From Helichrysum umbraculigerum (taxonomy: Eukaryota; Streptophyta; Magnoliopsida; Asterales; Asteraceae): 64,000 bases of DNA. Under the pieces are notes generated by a model. It saw nothing but the letters and a program-made list of their open reading frames with translations. It was not told the DNA's origin and searched no databases. The stretch's first letter is position 1; every line of letters begins with the position of its first letter. Shown piece after piece: positions 9,574 through 20,865 of this stretch. The position numbers were made by a program, and so were the translations under genes. The DNA lies in assembly GCA_949592205.1 (NCBI GenBank), contig CATIUR010000004.1:87842337-87906336 (forward strand), read 5' to 3'.

Positions 9574-9842
9574 TAATTAAATATCACAGCACAAAGTTAA
9601 AGCAAACGACCTCTAAATGAGACGTTTTGTAAATTAGTTAAATTCCATAGATATAATGTTTGAAAACTGGTGTTTTCGTATACAAAATGTAGTTTCCCCT
9701 AGAGTCCACGCGTATAGCGGGAGATTCTATTACATAATCAAAATATACAAAAGATAATGCTAAGAATCTCCGTTAATGCAGTTGTGTTGAAATCATGCGA
9801 CTCTAGCTAAAATCCTGGAGTAATCCTACTCCATCCGGGTAC

Positions 9843-10388
9843 CTGAGAAAACATGCTAAAAAGTGTCAACCAAAAGGTTGGTGAATCTCACAGGTTTGTA
9901 AATAACATCGGCTTTGAACACGAGATTTCATTAGTAGTGCCCGTAGGCGTAAAATCAGCCATTGCAATCCAGCAATCGTAAAATCAGTATTTGCAATCCA
10001 GCAAATGTAAATAAATAAGTTTATACCGTTGCCATGAGGCTCATAATCGAAGCTTAACCCGTAAATAATATATTTGCTCCCGTGACATGCTCGGAAGTGA
10101 GCAAGCATCCGTAACGAATAAGTTGTCACCCGTTTATACGTGTAAATCGGTACGTGGCAGCGCTACTGCCCCGGGTGGGGAGGGTCATTTCCCTAATGGA
10201 TCCATTAACTACTGTTCGCGCTTAAGTCCATAACTAACGATATATGATGGAGAGACTTCTGTTTGTAAGTAAACTCATGCAATTCCGTTTGGTATAGTAA
10301 ACAGTTTAGTACTTGTGTTCAAATAAAAGCAGTTGCAAGTTTCTCACCCCGTATGTAAAACAGTAAAAAGTGGGGCTGTAAGACTCAC
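9843..10388 (-). other. Candidate LTR-internal intron, 5' LTR of A
   Basis: Equivalent of 1588-2133. In this LTR it would be transcribed as part of the 5' leader and could be removed before gag translation. Confidence 0.4.
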
Positions 10389-10767
10389 CTGAGTCTTTGC
10401 AAGTACGTTTATATCAATAAACGAGTAAGTAATATCAACCGTAGGTTCTCCGAACCCGTAACCTTCAAATGCCTAAACATATAAAGTTAAGTAAGTAGAT
10501 GTCTCGCAAGACCATCTAGGCTAGTTGTTTACACAACTCATTATGTCCAAGTATTTGTTTAGTAATCCGTTTGTAGTTTGAAAACAAATATGGCCCGTTG
10601 GTGACGGTTTGTAATAATGATTCAAAGTGTTATCATTTATAACGCAATTTAGTGTGATTGTAATAGAAAGTATGTTCTATGACGTTTGTTCAGTCGTATG
10701 ACATAAGTATTTGAAGTTGTGTGAGTTCGACACTTAGCAAAATCTGACTTTTCAAGGTTCTGGTTTG

Positions 10768-11054
10768 TGCGACGTAGCATGCGACGTAGCATGCGACGTA
10801 GGGTGCGACGTAGGGAGGTACGTCGCATGATGCGACCTTCGCAAATCAATGCGACGTAGGTTCGGTTTGCGACGTAAAAGTCTACGTCGCTATGTGCGAC
10901 GTCCGCAAGTTAATGCGACGTAATAGGCTGCGTCGCTAGTGCGACGTTGGGATTTTGTGCGACGTAGGCCGCGACGTCGCTAAATGCGACGTTGGCCACA
11001 AAATGCGACGTTTTGAGCTACGTCGCAGATAGTCCAGCGTCTCTGCGACGTAGC
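10768..11054. repeat. GCGACGTA/TACGTCGC motif array, 5' LTR of A
   Basis: Copy of the 2513-2799 array. Confidence 0.85.
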
Positions 11055-11918
11055 GGTCTGATCGGAATTTGGTGGCCGGAAAATCGGTCGAAAAGCTTCC
11101 GTTCGGTCCAAATCTTTTACCCAACCCATTTTTGGACATTTTAAGCATATATAAACCATAAAAACGTAAAAATGAGTAAAAACGGAGAGTTTCGGGTTTT
11201 GTCGGGAACTTACAATTTGCCGAAATGAAATTCCGGAAAGATAGGATTGTAGATCGCGAAGTGGTGAACGCTTTTCCCTAAAGAGGTGGTATGATCCGGC
11301 GTCGTTTAGTATGTTTATTTTGCGGTTTTGTAGGATTTTTGGTGATGAAATTTGAGAGAAAAGAGAAGAGAGGAGAGAGAGAATAGAAGTGGAAATGAAA
11401 GAGAAGGTGGGGAAATGGGAGGTTATCCTCCCATTTTCCGGTCCCCGCACCCCGTGCGGTGATCGTTTCCTCCGTCGTTTAGGCGTTAAATCAAGCAGTT
11501 ATATTTTTAAAAGGTGACGTGAATGTTTTAAATGAAATACCTTGAATTTAATTAATTATAAAAACATTTGTCGAAGTACTAAAATTCTTAACTCGTGTTT
11601 AATATGTATTCGTTAAATTATTTAAATTGTCGTCGCGGTATATAATTAGTGTTTGCTCGTTGTGTATTTTATATAATAAAATACGTTCCCATTATTTAGG
11701 TAGGTTTCTGTCACCAACGTCCAAGTAACTGTGTCGGACTCCGTCCGGTTAATTCGTACGATTAATCCAAATCGCGTAAATACACACATATATATATAAA
11801 TCACCTTATATATATATACAAATAGAGTCTGCAATTAGTCCTATTACATACTAATTACAACTAGTTACAAGTTATTAGGCATAATTAATTATCCTAATTT
11901 AGCAGGTGTTACAGATGA

Positions 11919-12436
11919 ACCGAAGTGGTGGTTGTTTCTAACCGGTGTGGTGGGTTTTCAAAAGTCCAGAAGTGAGGGTTTTCTCATCATTCGTTGTCAT
12001 TTCATCTCATCTAAATCAATACCCATTGTGATTTATGGTAACAAGCTAAATGCCTCCATGAGTCCTTGTGTGAGTTGTGCAAATCCGAAAATATACGAAC
12101 TATAAAACGACTACAACATGAAATCGAAGAAGATGAACTAGAAAAGATGAAACAAAACTAAAGAGATTACTTTGAAACCAATTTTAAACAAAGTTAACAG
12201 CATAAATTAAAACTTTTACCTATTCACCAGTTTTCTACGGAAACGACTTCAAAGAGAATCTGATATAGATTTATCTTAAAAAGGAATAAACCAAAAAGGG
12301 AAATTACTAATCACATTCTTTGAGCACGTATATTTAATAAACTAATGCTTTGACCTATGTTTTTGACAAACTAATGTGCCCATTATCTCGCATATGGGAG
12401 CCAATCACGATAATGAATTAGAAATTACATGTCATC
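11919..12436. other. Unassigned right flank of element A
   Basis: The open frame from the left flank would continue here to a stop near 12100 if element A were absent. Otherwise AT-rich, with no gene recognised. Confidence 0.4.
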
Positions 12437-12438
12437 TA

Positions 12439-12691
12439 CTCCCTCCGTCCCATTTCTATTGTCCATTATTTCCATTTTGGGGTGTACCAAATTAATTGTC
12501 CACTTCCATAAATAGAAAGTTTAAGGAAATAAAGTTCTTTTTTACCCCTAGTGTATATATATAAGACAAAAAAATAGGTAAAAAGTAGAGGGTAAAACTG
12601 TCATTTTATCAAAAAGTAAGAGAGAGATAGTTATATTTTCTTAAACTGCGTGTCTTTTTGTCTGGTGACAATAAAATTGGGACGGAAGGAG
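12439..12691. mobile_element. Stowaway MITE 1
   Basis: The TIR CTCCCTCCGTCCCA at the left is matched by GGGACGGAAGGAG at the right. TA dinucleotides flank it at 12437-12438 and 12692-12693. It is 253 bp and non-coding, with the terminal sequence of the plant Tc1/mariner MITE family. Confidence 0.9.
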
Positions 12692-12693
12692 TA

Positions 12694-13464
12694 GTTAAAA
12701 TTAAAGTTAAATAATAAAATACGTTTTATTGTTTAGAAAAAATAATCTAAAAACCATTATCGCCCCAAGCTCGGGGTGATCACCGACACAGACTACCAAC
12801 CAGTAGCCGCCATGTGAAGCACACAATGAGCGCCCTTGAGCGCTATTTTAGCGTAAAAAAGAAAGACGAGAATAAATTATTCCACGTGTTAGACCTTTAA
12901 AAACCATTATCGCCCCTAGTTCCTATGGGCGATGCTTTTATACTCTTTTTATTTTAGCACTAAAGCTTAATTATTATTATTTGACTTTGCTTTAATTGGC
13001 CGATTTCTCATTATTTAACTCGTTAGCGCCACTAGCTAACATATGAGCGCTAGTGGATGGATTAATTTGTTAAAAAATGTAAGTCAAAGAAATACTTTGA
13101 TAAATATGCTTAGTTAAAGGTCGTGATCATTAATATATATTTTTTAAAAATACAATTATATATACCTCTAACGTATATTTCCTTCTAATTGTTGAGGTAG
13201 AAGTTATTCATGTATCCATTAACATCCACCTCTGAGTATAAAAACAATTTTAATCAGTCTCTCAAAATTCAGTTAACTTTGAAATCACAACTCCTATAAG
13301 TTTATAGCTAATAGCGGATGTAGAGCATAAAAGTTATGTGGTTCATTAATACATTGACTTATTAACTTGATTGCGACGACCAAAAAATATGAACAAGTAA
13401 ATGGATCAGGTCATTAATACAAAACATAAAACATAGACTCATATACTTATGTGAGATGGGATCA
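12694..13464. other. Intergenic segment with short dyads
   Basis: AT-rich with no gene. AAAAACCATTATCGCCCC occurs twice (about 12749 and 12900), each time followed by an imperfect palindrome. Other GCGC-centred dyads lie near 12830 and 13025-13060. Confidence 0.4.
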
Positions 13465-13887
13465 TGAGAGCACACGGTATGGATCGACGTGGCATCACCG
13501 TTCAGCGACGAGAACGCCGTGCGACGCGTTCTGCCGTACCGTGCCGGCGTTCTCGCTGGCTTTCTCGTCAAAGTTTTGCAGCCAACGTCCCAGAGCAAAC
13601 GCTGAGGCAGGCGACGTTCAGTTTTTTTTTTTTGTTTTCTTCGTTGATTTTGCTGGCTTTTTTGTGTTTGTATGTGACTGATGAGGAGGAAATATACACA
13701 TATATAACAATGGAAGGAAATATAGATATAGATATAAATAGATACAGATACAGAAGATATAGATATAGATAGATACACGAGGTAGAAGAAGATAGAATAT
13801 ATAATGGATTATTCAATATATTAAATTGGGTCCAATGGAGTTGTTTAAAAAAAATGGTGTGGGCCTCATTTTTTTATTATCTTTTAA

Positions 13888-14679
13888 GAGAAGAGTTCAA
13901 TTGAGACCATTTATTTTGTGTAAGAATGGAGGAACCAACCACAATATGCCATGTGTCACTTTTTTCTCTCTCATCCACGTTTTTAAAAATTAAATATCTC
14001 ACAAACGACAAGTCGAAAAATCATGAAAATTGCACCATATTTTTCAGCGTTTTATCCTCTTCGATTTGCCATCCATCAAGGCATACTTCCGACGAACTTT
14101 TTTTTCTTCATTTTTTTGGTGGGTTTTACATATTAGTAACACATGTGTTAGTGATTGATTATACATTTGATTTAGAGTTTAGGGTTAGGGTTTAGAGTTA
14201 GAGTTTAGCAGGGTTTAGTGTTAGGGTTTAGCAGGGTTTAGGGTTTAGTATGATTTAAGGTTTAGAGTTTTATAAAGCGTTTAGGGTTTAGGGTTTGAGG
14301 TTTAGGGGTTAGGGTTGGGAGATGGGGTTTCGGGACGAAACCCCAAACCGAAACCCCAAACTCCCAACCCTAAACCCTAAACACTAACCCCTAAACCCTA
14401 AACCCTAAACGCAACACTGTAACACACGTGTTAAAATGTGAAACCCACTAAAAATAATGAAAAAAAAAACTCGTCGAAAATATGCCTTAATGGACGGCAA
14501 ATCGAAGAGGATCAAACGCTGAATCTAATGGTGCAATTTTCATAATTTTTCGATTTGTCGTTTGTGAGATATTTAACTTAAGGGGTAAATGGGTTTTGTA
14601 TTCTCTTTGTACACATGGCATCATATCATTGGTTCCTCTATTCTCACACAAATTTTTAGTCTCATTTGAATCTTACCCT
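13888..14679. mobile_element. Mutator-like foldback element with telomere-like core
   Basis: The 9-bp duplication ATCTTTTAA flanks it (13879-13887, 14680-14688). The long inverted arms (about 13888-14160 and 14420-14679) share TTCAA.TGAGAC and a segment containing TCTCACAAACGACAA. The centre holds TTTAGGG-type repeats in inverted orientation. There is no transposase, so it is non-autonomous. Confidence 0.8.
14171..14410. repeat. Inverted telomere-like TTTAGGG repeats
   Basis: Degenerate TTTAGGG units run forward to about 14310 and as CCCTAAA from about 14345 to 14410. They lie at the centre of the foldback element, so this is an interstitial motif, not a chromosome end. Confidence 0.85.
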
Positions 14680-14960
14680 ATCTTTTAATTAATGTATATT
14701 TATTTATATATTTTGGATTTTATGAATTGTAAATTTTTCAAATTTGTTTTAATAAATGAATTGTTGTTTTATTTAATTGTTTTTATATATTAATTTATAC
14801 AATTATCATCATTAAAAATTCAAATAAAACAAATAATAAAAAACTCCGGAACACTTTTCAGAACACTATGAATTCAGTTTCACCACACCACAGAATTCTC
14901 ACTTTCAACATTCTCTAGAACACTGTCCAGAACACCGGTTACCACACCATGTGCTCTGAG

Positions 14961-15350
14961 AGTACATGAATTCTGGAAAGTATGGAAGTACCAATGGGAG
15001 GGTGCCATTTGTACAAAGAGAATACAAAACCAATTTACCCCATAACTTAACTATCTCACAAACGACAAATCGAAAAATTATGAAAATTGCACCATTAGAT
15101 TCAGCGTTTGATCCTCTTCGATTTACCGTCTATCAAGGCATATTTTCGATGAATTTTTTTTTTCACGTTTTTTTGGTGGGTTTTACAATTTACTAACACA
15201 TGTGTTAAAGTGTTGCATTTAGGGTTTAAGGTTTGGGGTTTAGGGTTTAGGGGGTAAATGAGTTTTTAATATGTGTGTATTCTCTTTGTACATATGACAC
15301 CCTTCCATTGGTACTTCCATTCTTTCCAAAATCCTTGTACTTTCATGATC
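14961..15350. mobile_element. Foldback MITE related to 13888-14679
   Basis: Terminal inverted repeats read GGAAAGTATGGAAGTACCAA at the left and GGAAAGAATGGAAGTACCAA in the complement of the right end. The interior repeats the TCTCACAAACGACAA... and TTTAGGG segments of the neighbouring element in one orientation. No clear target duplication was found, so the exact ends are uncertain. Confidence 0.6.
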
Positions 15351-15917
15351 TTTTTTCATACTTATGTTTTTGTATTATCTTTATGTGTTGTTTTTTTCCT
15401 TTTTTCTTTTTTTCTTTTTACTACATTTGTTGTTTGAGCATCAATCGGAGATAAACTAGGTTGTGTAAATGTTTTCATTTTTACTGCAACAACAATAACA
15501 AAATTACAGAAATTAACATGTACACGATACATTCATCAAATTTTAGGGTACATAAGCAAAATTCAAATTTAATACACAATTATCAATTTGGCGAAAAAAA
15601 ATCAAAACTCTCACCACACAACAACACAATCATCAAAACAAATGTATCAAAATACAAGATTTTTACAAAATAAACAAAAACTAATTTTATATTTTAGATA
15701 TTCCTTATGTTTGGATGTAGGATGAGAAAAATTAAAGAGTGAGAGGTGAGCCGGATCTTGAGAGCCAAGAGTCCAAGACAAGGAGAGACAGAGAGAGAAT
15801 TAGCCGGATTAAAAATTGGGCTATTCATGGACTAACATATAATTATTTGGGTTATTAATGTGCCAAAATCTCAAGATAGGTCCTTTAATATTTGCAACAT
15901 GGTTCCTACAGGTGAAC
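15351..15917. other. AT-rich intergenic segment
   Basis: No gene or structured repeat recognised. Confidence 0.5.
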
Positions 15918-16229
15918 AAAAAAACCGGATATTAAACCCTACCCGATTAAAACCCGAAAATCCAACCCGGTCAATACCCGGTTTGACCCTACCCAGTTCG
16001 GGTTTTCTAAGTACCCGGGTAGGGTTTTTAGAATTCGAAATCGGGTTGAACCCGGGTTGAAATCGGGTCGGGTTGAAAAACCGGTCAAAAACCCGGAAAC
16101 CGGTCAAAACCCGGTTGAAAACCCGAAAAAACCCGGGTTGGATTGGTCAAAAACCCGGTTTGACTTCTTTGACTAAAAACCGGGTAGGGTTTCGGGTTTG
16201 GGTCGGGTTGGGCCCAACCCAGTTTTTTT
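15918..16229. repeat. Degenerate ACCCGG/CCGGGT-rich low-complexity block
   Basis: Dozens of AACCCGG, CGGGTT and AAACCGG variants in both orientations over about 310 bp, including ACCCGGGT and GGGCCCAACCC palindromes. The open frames on both strands here come from this low complexity. It may be the body of an unrecognised MITE. Confidence 0.6.
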
Positions 16230-16241
16230 GCACCATACTTA

Positions 16242-16803
16242 GAGCACAAGGAGCGCTCGATGTTGTTTCAGTGTTCTCGAAAACACTGAACGAAAACACT
16301 GAAGCAGAAAAGTGGGGTATTGGTTAACATTGAGTTTCAATGTTATTGTCAGTGTTCTCGTAATTATTTAATTATTATTTTTTGTTTCCTTTGTAACCCT
16401 CGGACCATTCGAAAAAAACAAAAAAAAATTTAATTATGAAATGTAAATTATATTTATTTCTATTTAATATTTATTTATTTTGTAACATTACACATAGATC
16501 AGGGGACCAAAATGTAAATTATAAAAAATTACAAATTTAGACTTCATCTTCTTCGTTGAATCTGCAGCTTCAGTTTTCAGATTTTTTTTTCAAACTTTTT
16601 TTTAAATCCCTTATATCCAAACGAAAAGAAAAGAAAACAATAAAAAACAAAAAAAAAAAAAGAAAAATGCTGCCGGAACCAGCGTTTTAGAATGGACGGT
16701 GGCCGAAAACGCCGACTCGGAACATCGGCCCGGAGTGCCGAACGCCGGAGTCCGGCGTTTCGTTGTGAAAACGGTGCGAAAACTAAAGGCACTCCGTGTG
16801 CTC
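16242..16803. mobile_element. Harbinger/Tourist-like MITE
   Basis: GAGCACAAGGAGCGC at the left pairs with GAGCACACGGAGTGC (complement of the right end). TTA flanks it at 16239-16241 and 16804-16806, a 3-bp duplication typical of PIF/Harbinger. It is 562 bp with a GC-rich right subterminal part and no transposase. Confidence 0.7.
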
Positions 16804-17020
16804 TTAATATCTAATCCTCTCTTAAAAGTTTTGAAAGTTAGCCATGTGGTTCCACAATCTTGTTATACGTTGTATCTTTTGTTTTTTGATTTATAATATT
16901 TACCGAGTTAATCTCCTTTACCCGTAAGTTTTGAAAGTCAAGGTTAGTCATGTGAACCATATGGTATACTATTGGATCCGCCGTTGTCTATAACTAAAAC
17001 ATCACACTTACTTCTTTTTA

Positions 17021-17320
17021 AGATTTTATGGTACGGATCACCAACGTACTCTCCTTTTTGTCCTGAGATAATCAACGAACCGGTTTTATTACTAAGGTCA
17101 CCAACTTACTTGTTAGTTTATCTGTTGAGGTCACCATTGTACTTTTACATATGGGTTGAGGTCGCCAACATACTTGTTAGTTATGTGTTGAGATCGCTAA
17201 AAAGATTTACAAACAAAATTTTTTCTTTAAAGTACGTTGGTGACCTTAGTAATATAAACCGGTTCGTTGGTAATCTCAGGACAAAAATGAGAGTACGTTG
17301 GTGATCCGTACAATAAACCC
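17021..17320. mobile_element. MITE with about 80-bp terminal inverted repeats
   Basis: GTACGGATCACCAACGTACT near 17031 is repeated in inverse orientation ending near 17311, and the arms match over about 80 bp. The right end AATAAACCC resembles the Mutator-like MITE at 19517, but no clean 9-bp duplication was seen. Confidence 0.65.
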
Positions 17321-19507
17321 TTGTTTTAGCATATGAACTAACACTTTGAGAAAATACACATACAACACACCCTAATAAAGAAAACCCATTTATTTAATAT
17401 AGTAATCCTTTCTCACAATACCATGATCATAGACATAATAAAATTATTACAGTAGTAAAGTGCTTTTAGATTTAATATGGTGAATAAGATAAAAAGAGAA
17501 AGGAATCCAAGAAGTATAAAGGGTGAAAAATGCTTGCCTTAATTAGTAGGTTGAACAGAGAATCCGTGTGGGTTTCTATGCATAATTAAAATATACGTAA
17601 ATAAAAAGGTCGTACGGGTTGGTGTTCTACTCCGGGTTGTCACGGGTGTACCGCCTATCCAATTGGCTTTATATAATCTCACGTTTTCTATTTCTTACAA
17701 CGGTAAAATAGATACATACGTCTCGGTCAAAGTTGACACTTTGACTTTGCACATAGTTTTAGAATTTTTTACTAACTACACAATTCACCAATCAGATAAC
17801 ATATCTACCTAGTAAAGTCTCTATCGATTGGTTGAAATATGGAAGTGGAGACTTATTTGGGACAACTCAAAATTATAATGTGAACACTTGTAATGGGACA
17901 GAGGGATTAATATATATACAATGTTATGTTTTTGCATTATGAACACTTTTAAATCACTTTTAAATGATTGATTAGTTAAACATGTTGATCAAAGTAAACG
18001 AAGATGAAAAATTTTATATTTATTGAAATAATATTTGATCAAAGTAAACGAAGATGAAACATTTTATATTTATTGAAATAATATTTGATGCATATCGATG
18101 TTGTTTTATACTTTTATGATGATTATGATGATACTTTCATAATGTTTTCTGGATAAAGGTCATCATTTTCATCAGATCCTTTTTAGTAAAAGGGGTTTTT
18201 TTATCTATATCGATATGATCTTTATAAAATATAAAATATAAAATAAAAAGAAATTCAATAAAACAAAAAAACTTTTTGTTAACCTTTTAAAACCAATCAA
18301 TGCATCCATTTTCCTCTTATTATATGGTAATAAAAAATAATGAGATATTCGGATGGCGTTTGGGGTGGTGAGTTTTCAAATTGACGTTTTTATAAACAAG
18401 CATATACAGTACCAAGTACCAACTTGTCTTTTGAAAATTACATTTTCACTCTAGCAAAACACAGAGAATCACAAACATGTGTTTCTAACTTTTACGTTTT
18501 ACGAACCCAATAATCAGATAATCTATTCGAAACGCAATCCGAAACACACCCTCAACATAATGCGAACATTACATGACTTCAAGATATGTACAAATACCGA
18601 AATACGTTTACAAAAATTACACAATTTCAAACAACTTTTACATAAAACGTAACGACGAGTCCTGATTTTCGTAATACATCACACGTATCTATGTGAAAAC
18701 AAAACAAATGCATAGATGCGATCGATGATATAGGTACTTTCGCAATCATTATAAAAAAAAATGTACAAATATTTTAAATAACCAGACTAATAAAAATTGG
18801 TATTAATATATCTGTATCTGTAGCATACCACAAACTTAGAAAAATGGCAACTTAAATATATTATTTGTTTAACAAAATGATGCTTAAGGATTACATAAAT
18901 AATTACGAGCATTGATTCGTTAACATATTATTTAATTTAATATATTATACACAACTTGGGAAATTAGATAGATACCCTCCATACCCAAATTAATAAAACC
19001 CATCAGCTAATTTTTTTTTATCATTATTCTGTTACTATATTAGTTCGATAAAAAATATAAAACTAAAAATGTGGCAAAAGGTATCCAACAAACGCTTCAG
19101 GGAGGTAACATTTTGTAGAACGATAATATACAACTATCAATTTGTATTTGCCGTATACTCTTTCAAGTTACCCTAGGTTAGGGTCGCGAGTCGACGAGTT
19201 ACAAATCTCAAAAACGAGACGACTAGGACGACTTCGACTCTTAAATTACTTTGACTCTTAAGAATCATCGAGCGACTCTTCCGATTTGTGATTTTTACTA
19301 TTTAGAATATCATGTAAATATCTTTGTAATATCATCAAAACAAAAAAAATAGAAAAATACATGATTAGAGTTTTTTTTTTTTTTGAAGTAATCAGTTGCG
19401 GTTGTTGTCAGTCGACAACTTCACGTCTTCACCGATGACCCTCCTACGGCTCGATCTACTTCTTTCATGAATAAAAAAATCACACATTGATTGTCACTTT
19501 TAAGTGA
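17321..19507. other. AT-rich intergenic segment
   Basis: No gene recognised. It contains a 53-bp direct duplication at about 17990-18088 and a very degenerate Stowaway-like right end (GGGACAGAGGG) near 17894. Confidence 0.4.
17990..18088. repeat. 53-bp direct duplication
   Basis: The segment GATCAAAGTAAACGAAGATG... is present twice in tandem with one base difference. Confidence 0.85.
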
Positions 19508-19516
19508 TATCATAAA

Positions 19517-19809
19517 GGGTTTATTGTTTCGTTATGTATTAAACTTTAGACATTTTATTATTATATGATTCGAACTTTGAAAACTTTTATTGTATGTAGT
19601 GAACTTGAATATATCGTCTATTGTATGTAAACTTTCCTTTTTGGGTAAGGCCAAAAATAAAAGTTTCTATCTTGTTCTTACCCAAAAAGGAAAGTTTACA
19701 TATAATAGACGATATTTACAAGTTCAATACATACAATTGAACAAATGAAAATATATCTCATACAATATTAAAAAGTGTAAAGTTTTATAAATAACGAAAC
19801 ACTAAACCC
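19517..19809. mobile_element. Mutator-like MITE
   Basis: It begins GGGTTTATTGTTTCGTTA and ends with the near complement, flanked by the 9-bp duplication TATCATAAA (19508-19516, 19810-19818). The arms meet at an almost perfect hairpin around 19650-19680 (TTTCCTTTTTGGGTAAG and complement). It is 293 bp and non-coding. Confidence 0.85.
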
Positions 19810-19913
19810 TATCATAAAGACACCTTAGAAACTATAAAAAGTTGTGATTAAAGAAACGACTCGGAGTTACCGACGATTGAGTAGTCAAATTTTTACATTC
19901 ATCTTCTGAATAT

Positions 19914-20155
19914 AGGTTAATTGAATCGCCCTCTCCGGGGATTATTTATCGACGTTCTGTATATGAGCCTCTTCAAACAGGGCTTATTGCTATCGATTCA
20001 ATGATTCCCATAGGACGTGGTCAGCGAGAATTAATAATTGGGGACAGACAGACCGGTAAAACAGCAGTAGCAACAGATACAATTCTAAATCAACAAGGCC
20101 AAAATGTAATATGCGTTTATGTAGCTATTGGTCAAAAAGCATCTTCTGTGGCTCA
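19914..20155 (+). pseudogene. atpA: Plastid atpA fragment (nuclear plastid DNA)
   Basis: About 80 codons of the chloroplast ATP synthase alpha subunit, from the segment before SVYEPLQTGLIAIDS through the nucleotide-binding loop GDRQTGKT to KASSVA. The full protein is about 505 residues, so this is an internal piece with no start and no end. Codons are plastid-like and the frame is still open with a few changes (for example a Y where plastid copies usually have S before RRSVYEP). It lies alone in AT-rich nuclear DNA and is cut at the right by unrelated sequence, so it is a transferred organelle fragment and not a gene. Confidence 0.92.
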
Positions 20156-20179
20156 TTTATTTACCACACCTATAGTCAA

Positions 20180-20351
20180 GGGCGGAGTTAGAATGGGGGC
20201 ATTGCCCCCCGCAAAAATTATGAAATTACGAAAAAAGAGATTTTTTTAAGTATTAATGACAATTTTAAAATTTTTCCCCCTTAAAATTATGAAAAATGAA
20301 CAAAATAAATTTTTTTGCCCCCACCATTATAATTTCTTAACTCCGTCCCTG
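20180..20351. mobile_element. Small MITE beside the atpA fragment
   Basis: GGGCGGAGTTA at the left is matched by TAACTCCGTCCC at the right. Near-identical flanks CCTATAGTCAA (20169-20179) and CCTATACTCAA (20352-20362) look like a target duplication with one change. It is 172 bp and hAT-like in style, but the superfamily is uncertain. Confidence 0.6.
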
Positions 20352-20362
20352 CCTATACTCAA

Positions 20363-20857
20363 ATTTCAACTTTTTGAATGTACATAACCCTAAATACAAT
20401 ATATCCTTATTACTTAATTACTAATATAATTTACTTAACTTTTATAAACTTAATCTAAAATCTAAGGATTTTTTGATTATGTGTGCTTGTCTATTAACCA
20501 TACAGAATTAGAACTTATACGATATGTTCATACTTATTGGTCTCTAAATTACTATATATGTGTATCCGTTATGACTTTTACGAGTCAAGTCATGAATTAA
20601 AAGTTATAATTTCGAGGCACGAATTTGTATATATATGTACACGGCGGCCTAACTGTGATATCCCGTAATCGTTTCCGACCCTTTCCCTGACCATCTTAAG
20701 ATGTGTAGTTAGTGAAGTATAAACCTCTTACTTCTAGTGAGTTTATCAAGACGTCAACCAATATATTTAACCATCTTGGTAAAGATTAATACGGAGCAAT
20801 ATACCGCTAGATTAATGGCTATTTCCTAGATTACAAATTCTCGATCGCATATAGTTA
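20363..20857. other. AT-rich intergenic segment
   Basis: No gene or repeat recognised. Confidence 0.4.
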
Positions 20858-20865
20858 TAGGAAGT

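Larger units (their letters stand above)
1267..11913 (-). mobile_element. Element A: intact Tekay-like Ty3/gypsy LTR retrotransposon
   Basis: A 10,647-bp element on the minus strand. The two LTRs are each 2392 bp and begin TG and end CA. It is flanked by GATGA at 1262-1266 and 11914-11918. PBS, pre-gag ORF, gag-pol, pre-PPT palindrome and PPT are all present in the correct order. By eye the LTRs differ at only two sites (1386 C versus 9641 A; 1513 A versus 9768 C), so insertion is very recent. The integrase C-terminus carries a chromodomain-like segment, which places it among the chromoviruses, most like Tekay/Del. It looks autonomous and possibly still mobile. Confidence 0.95.
9522..11913 (-). 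repeat. 5' LTR of element A
   Basis: 2392 bp, nearly identical to 1267-3658. It is followed at 11914-11918 by GATGA, the right target-site duplication. Confidence 0.95.
13468..14956. mobile_element. Possible Harbinger-like MITE, split by a Mutator-like foldback element
   Basis: The left end GAGCACACGGTATGG and the complement of the right end, GAGCACATGGTGTGG, match at 13 of 15 positions and are flanked by TGA on both sides (13465-13467, 14957-14959). The termini resemble the better-supported element at 16242-16803. Removing the foldback element at 13888-14679 and its duplication leaves about 690 bp. The left arm is GC-rich. Confidence 0.4.

Noticed and set aside
13362..13778. Open frames of 102-138 codons around 13362-13816
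   Set aside because: They arise from the GC-rich MITE arm and an AGATAT simple repeat, and have no family resemblance.
14171..14410. Chromosome end or ancient telomere fusion from TTTAGGG repeats
   Set aside because: Repeats are degenerate, short and exactly centred in a foldback transposon with a 9-bp duplication.
17700..17907. A fourth Stowaway MITE
   Set aside because: Only a poor right end (GGGACAGAGGG) is recognisable. The left end and TA flanks are not convincing.
18345..18560. MITE suggested by GGCGTTTGGGGTG and a partial complement near 18540
   Set aside because: The inverted match is short and imperfect, and no duplication was found.
19914..20249. Functional ATP synthase gene from the open frame 20001-20249
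   Set aside because: It covers only an internal piece of plastid atpA and runs into unrelated MITE sequence.
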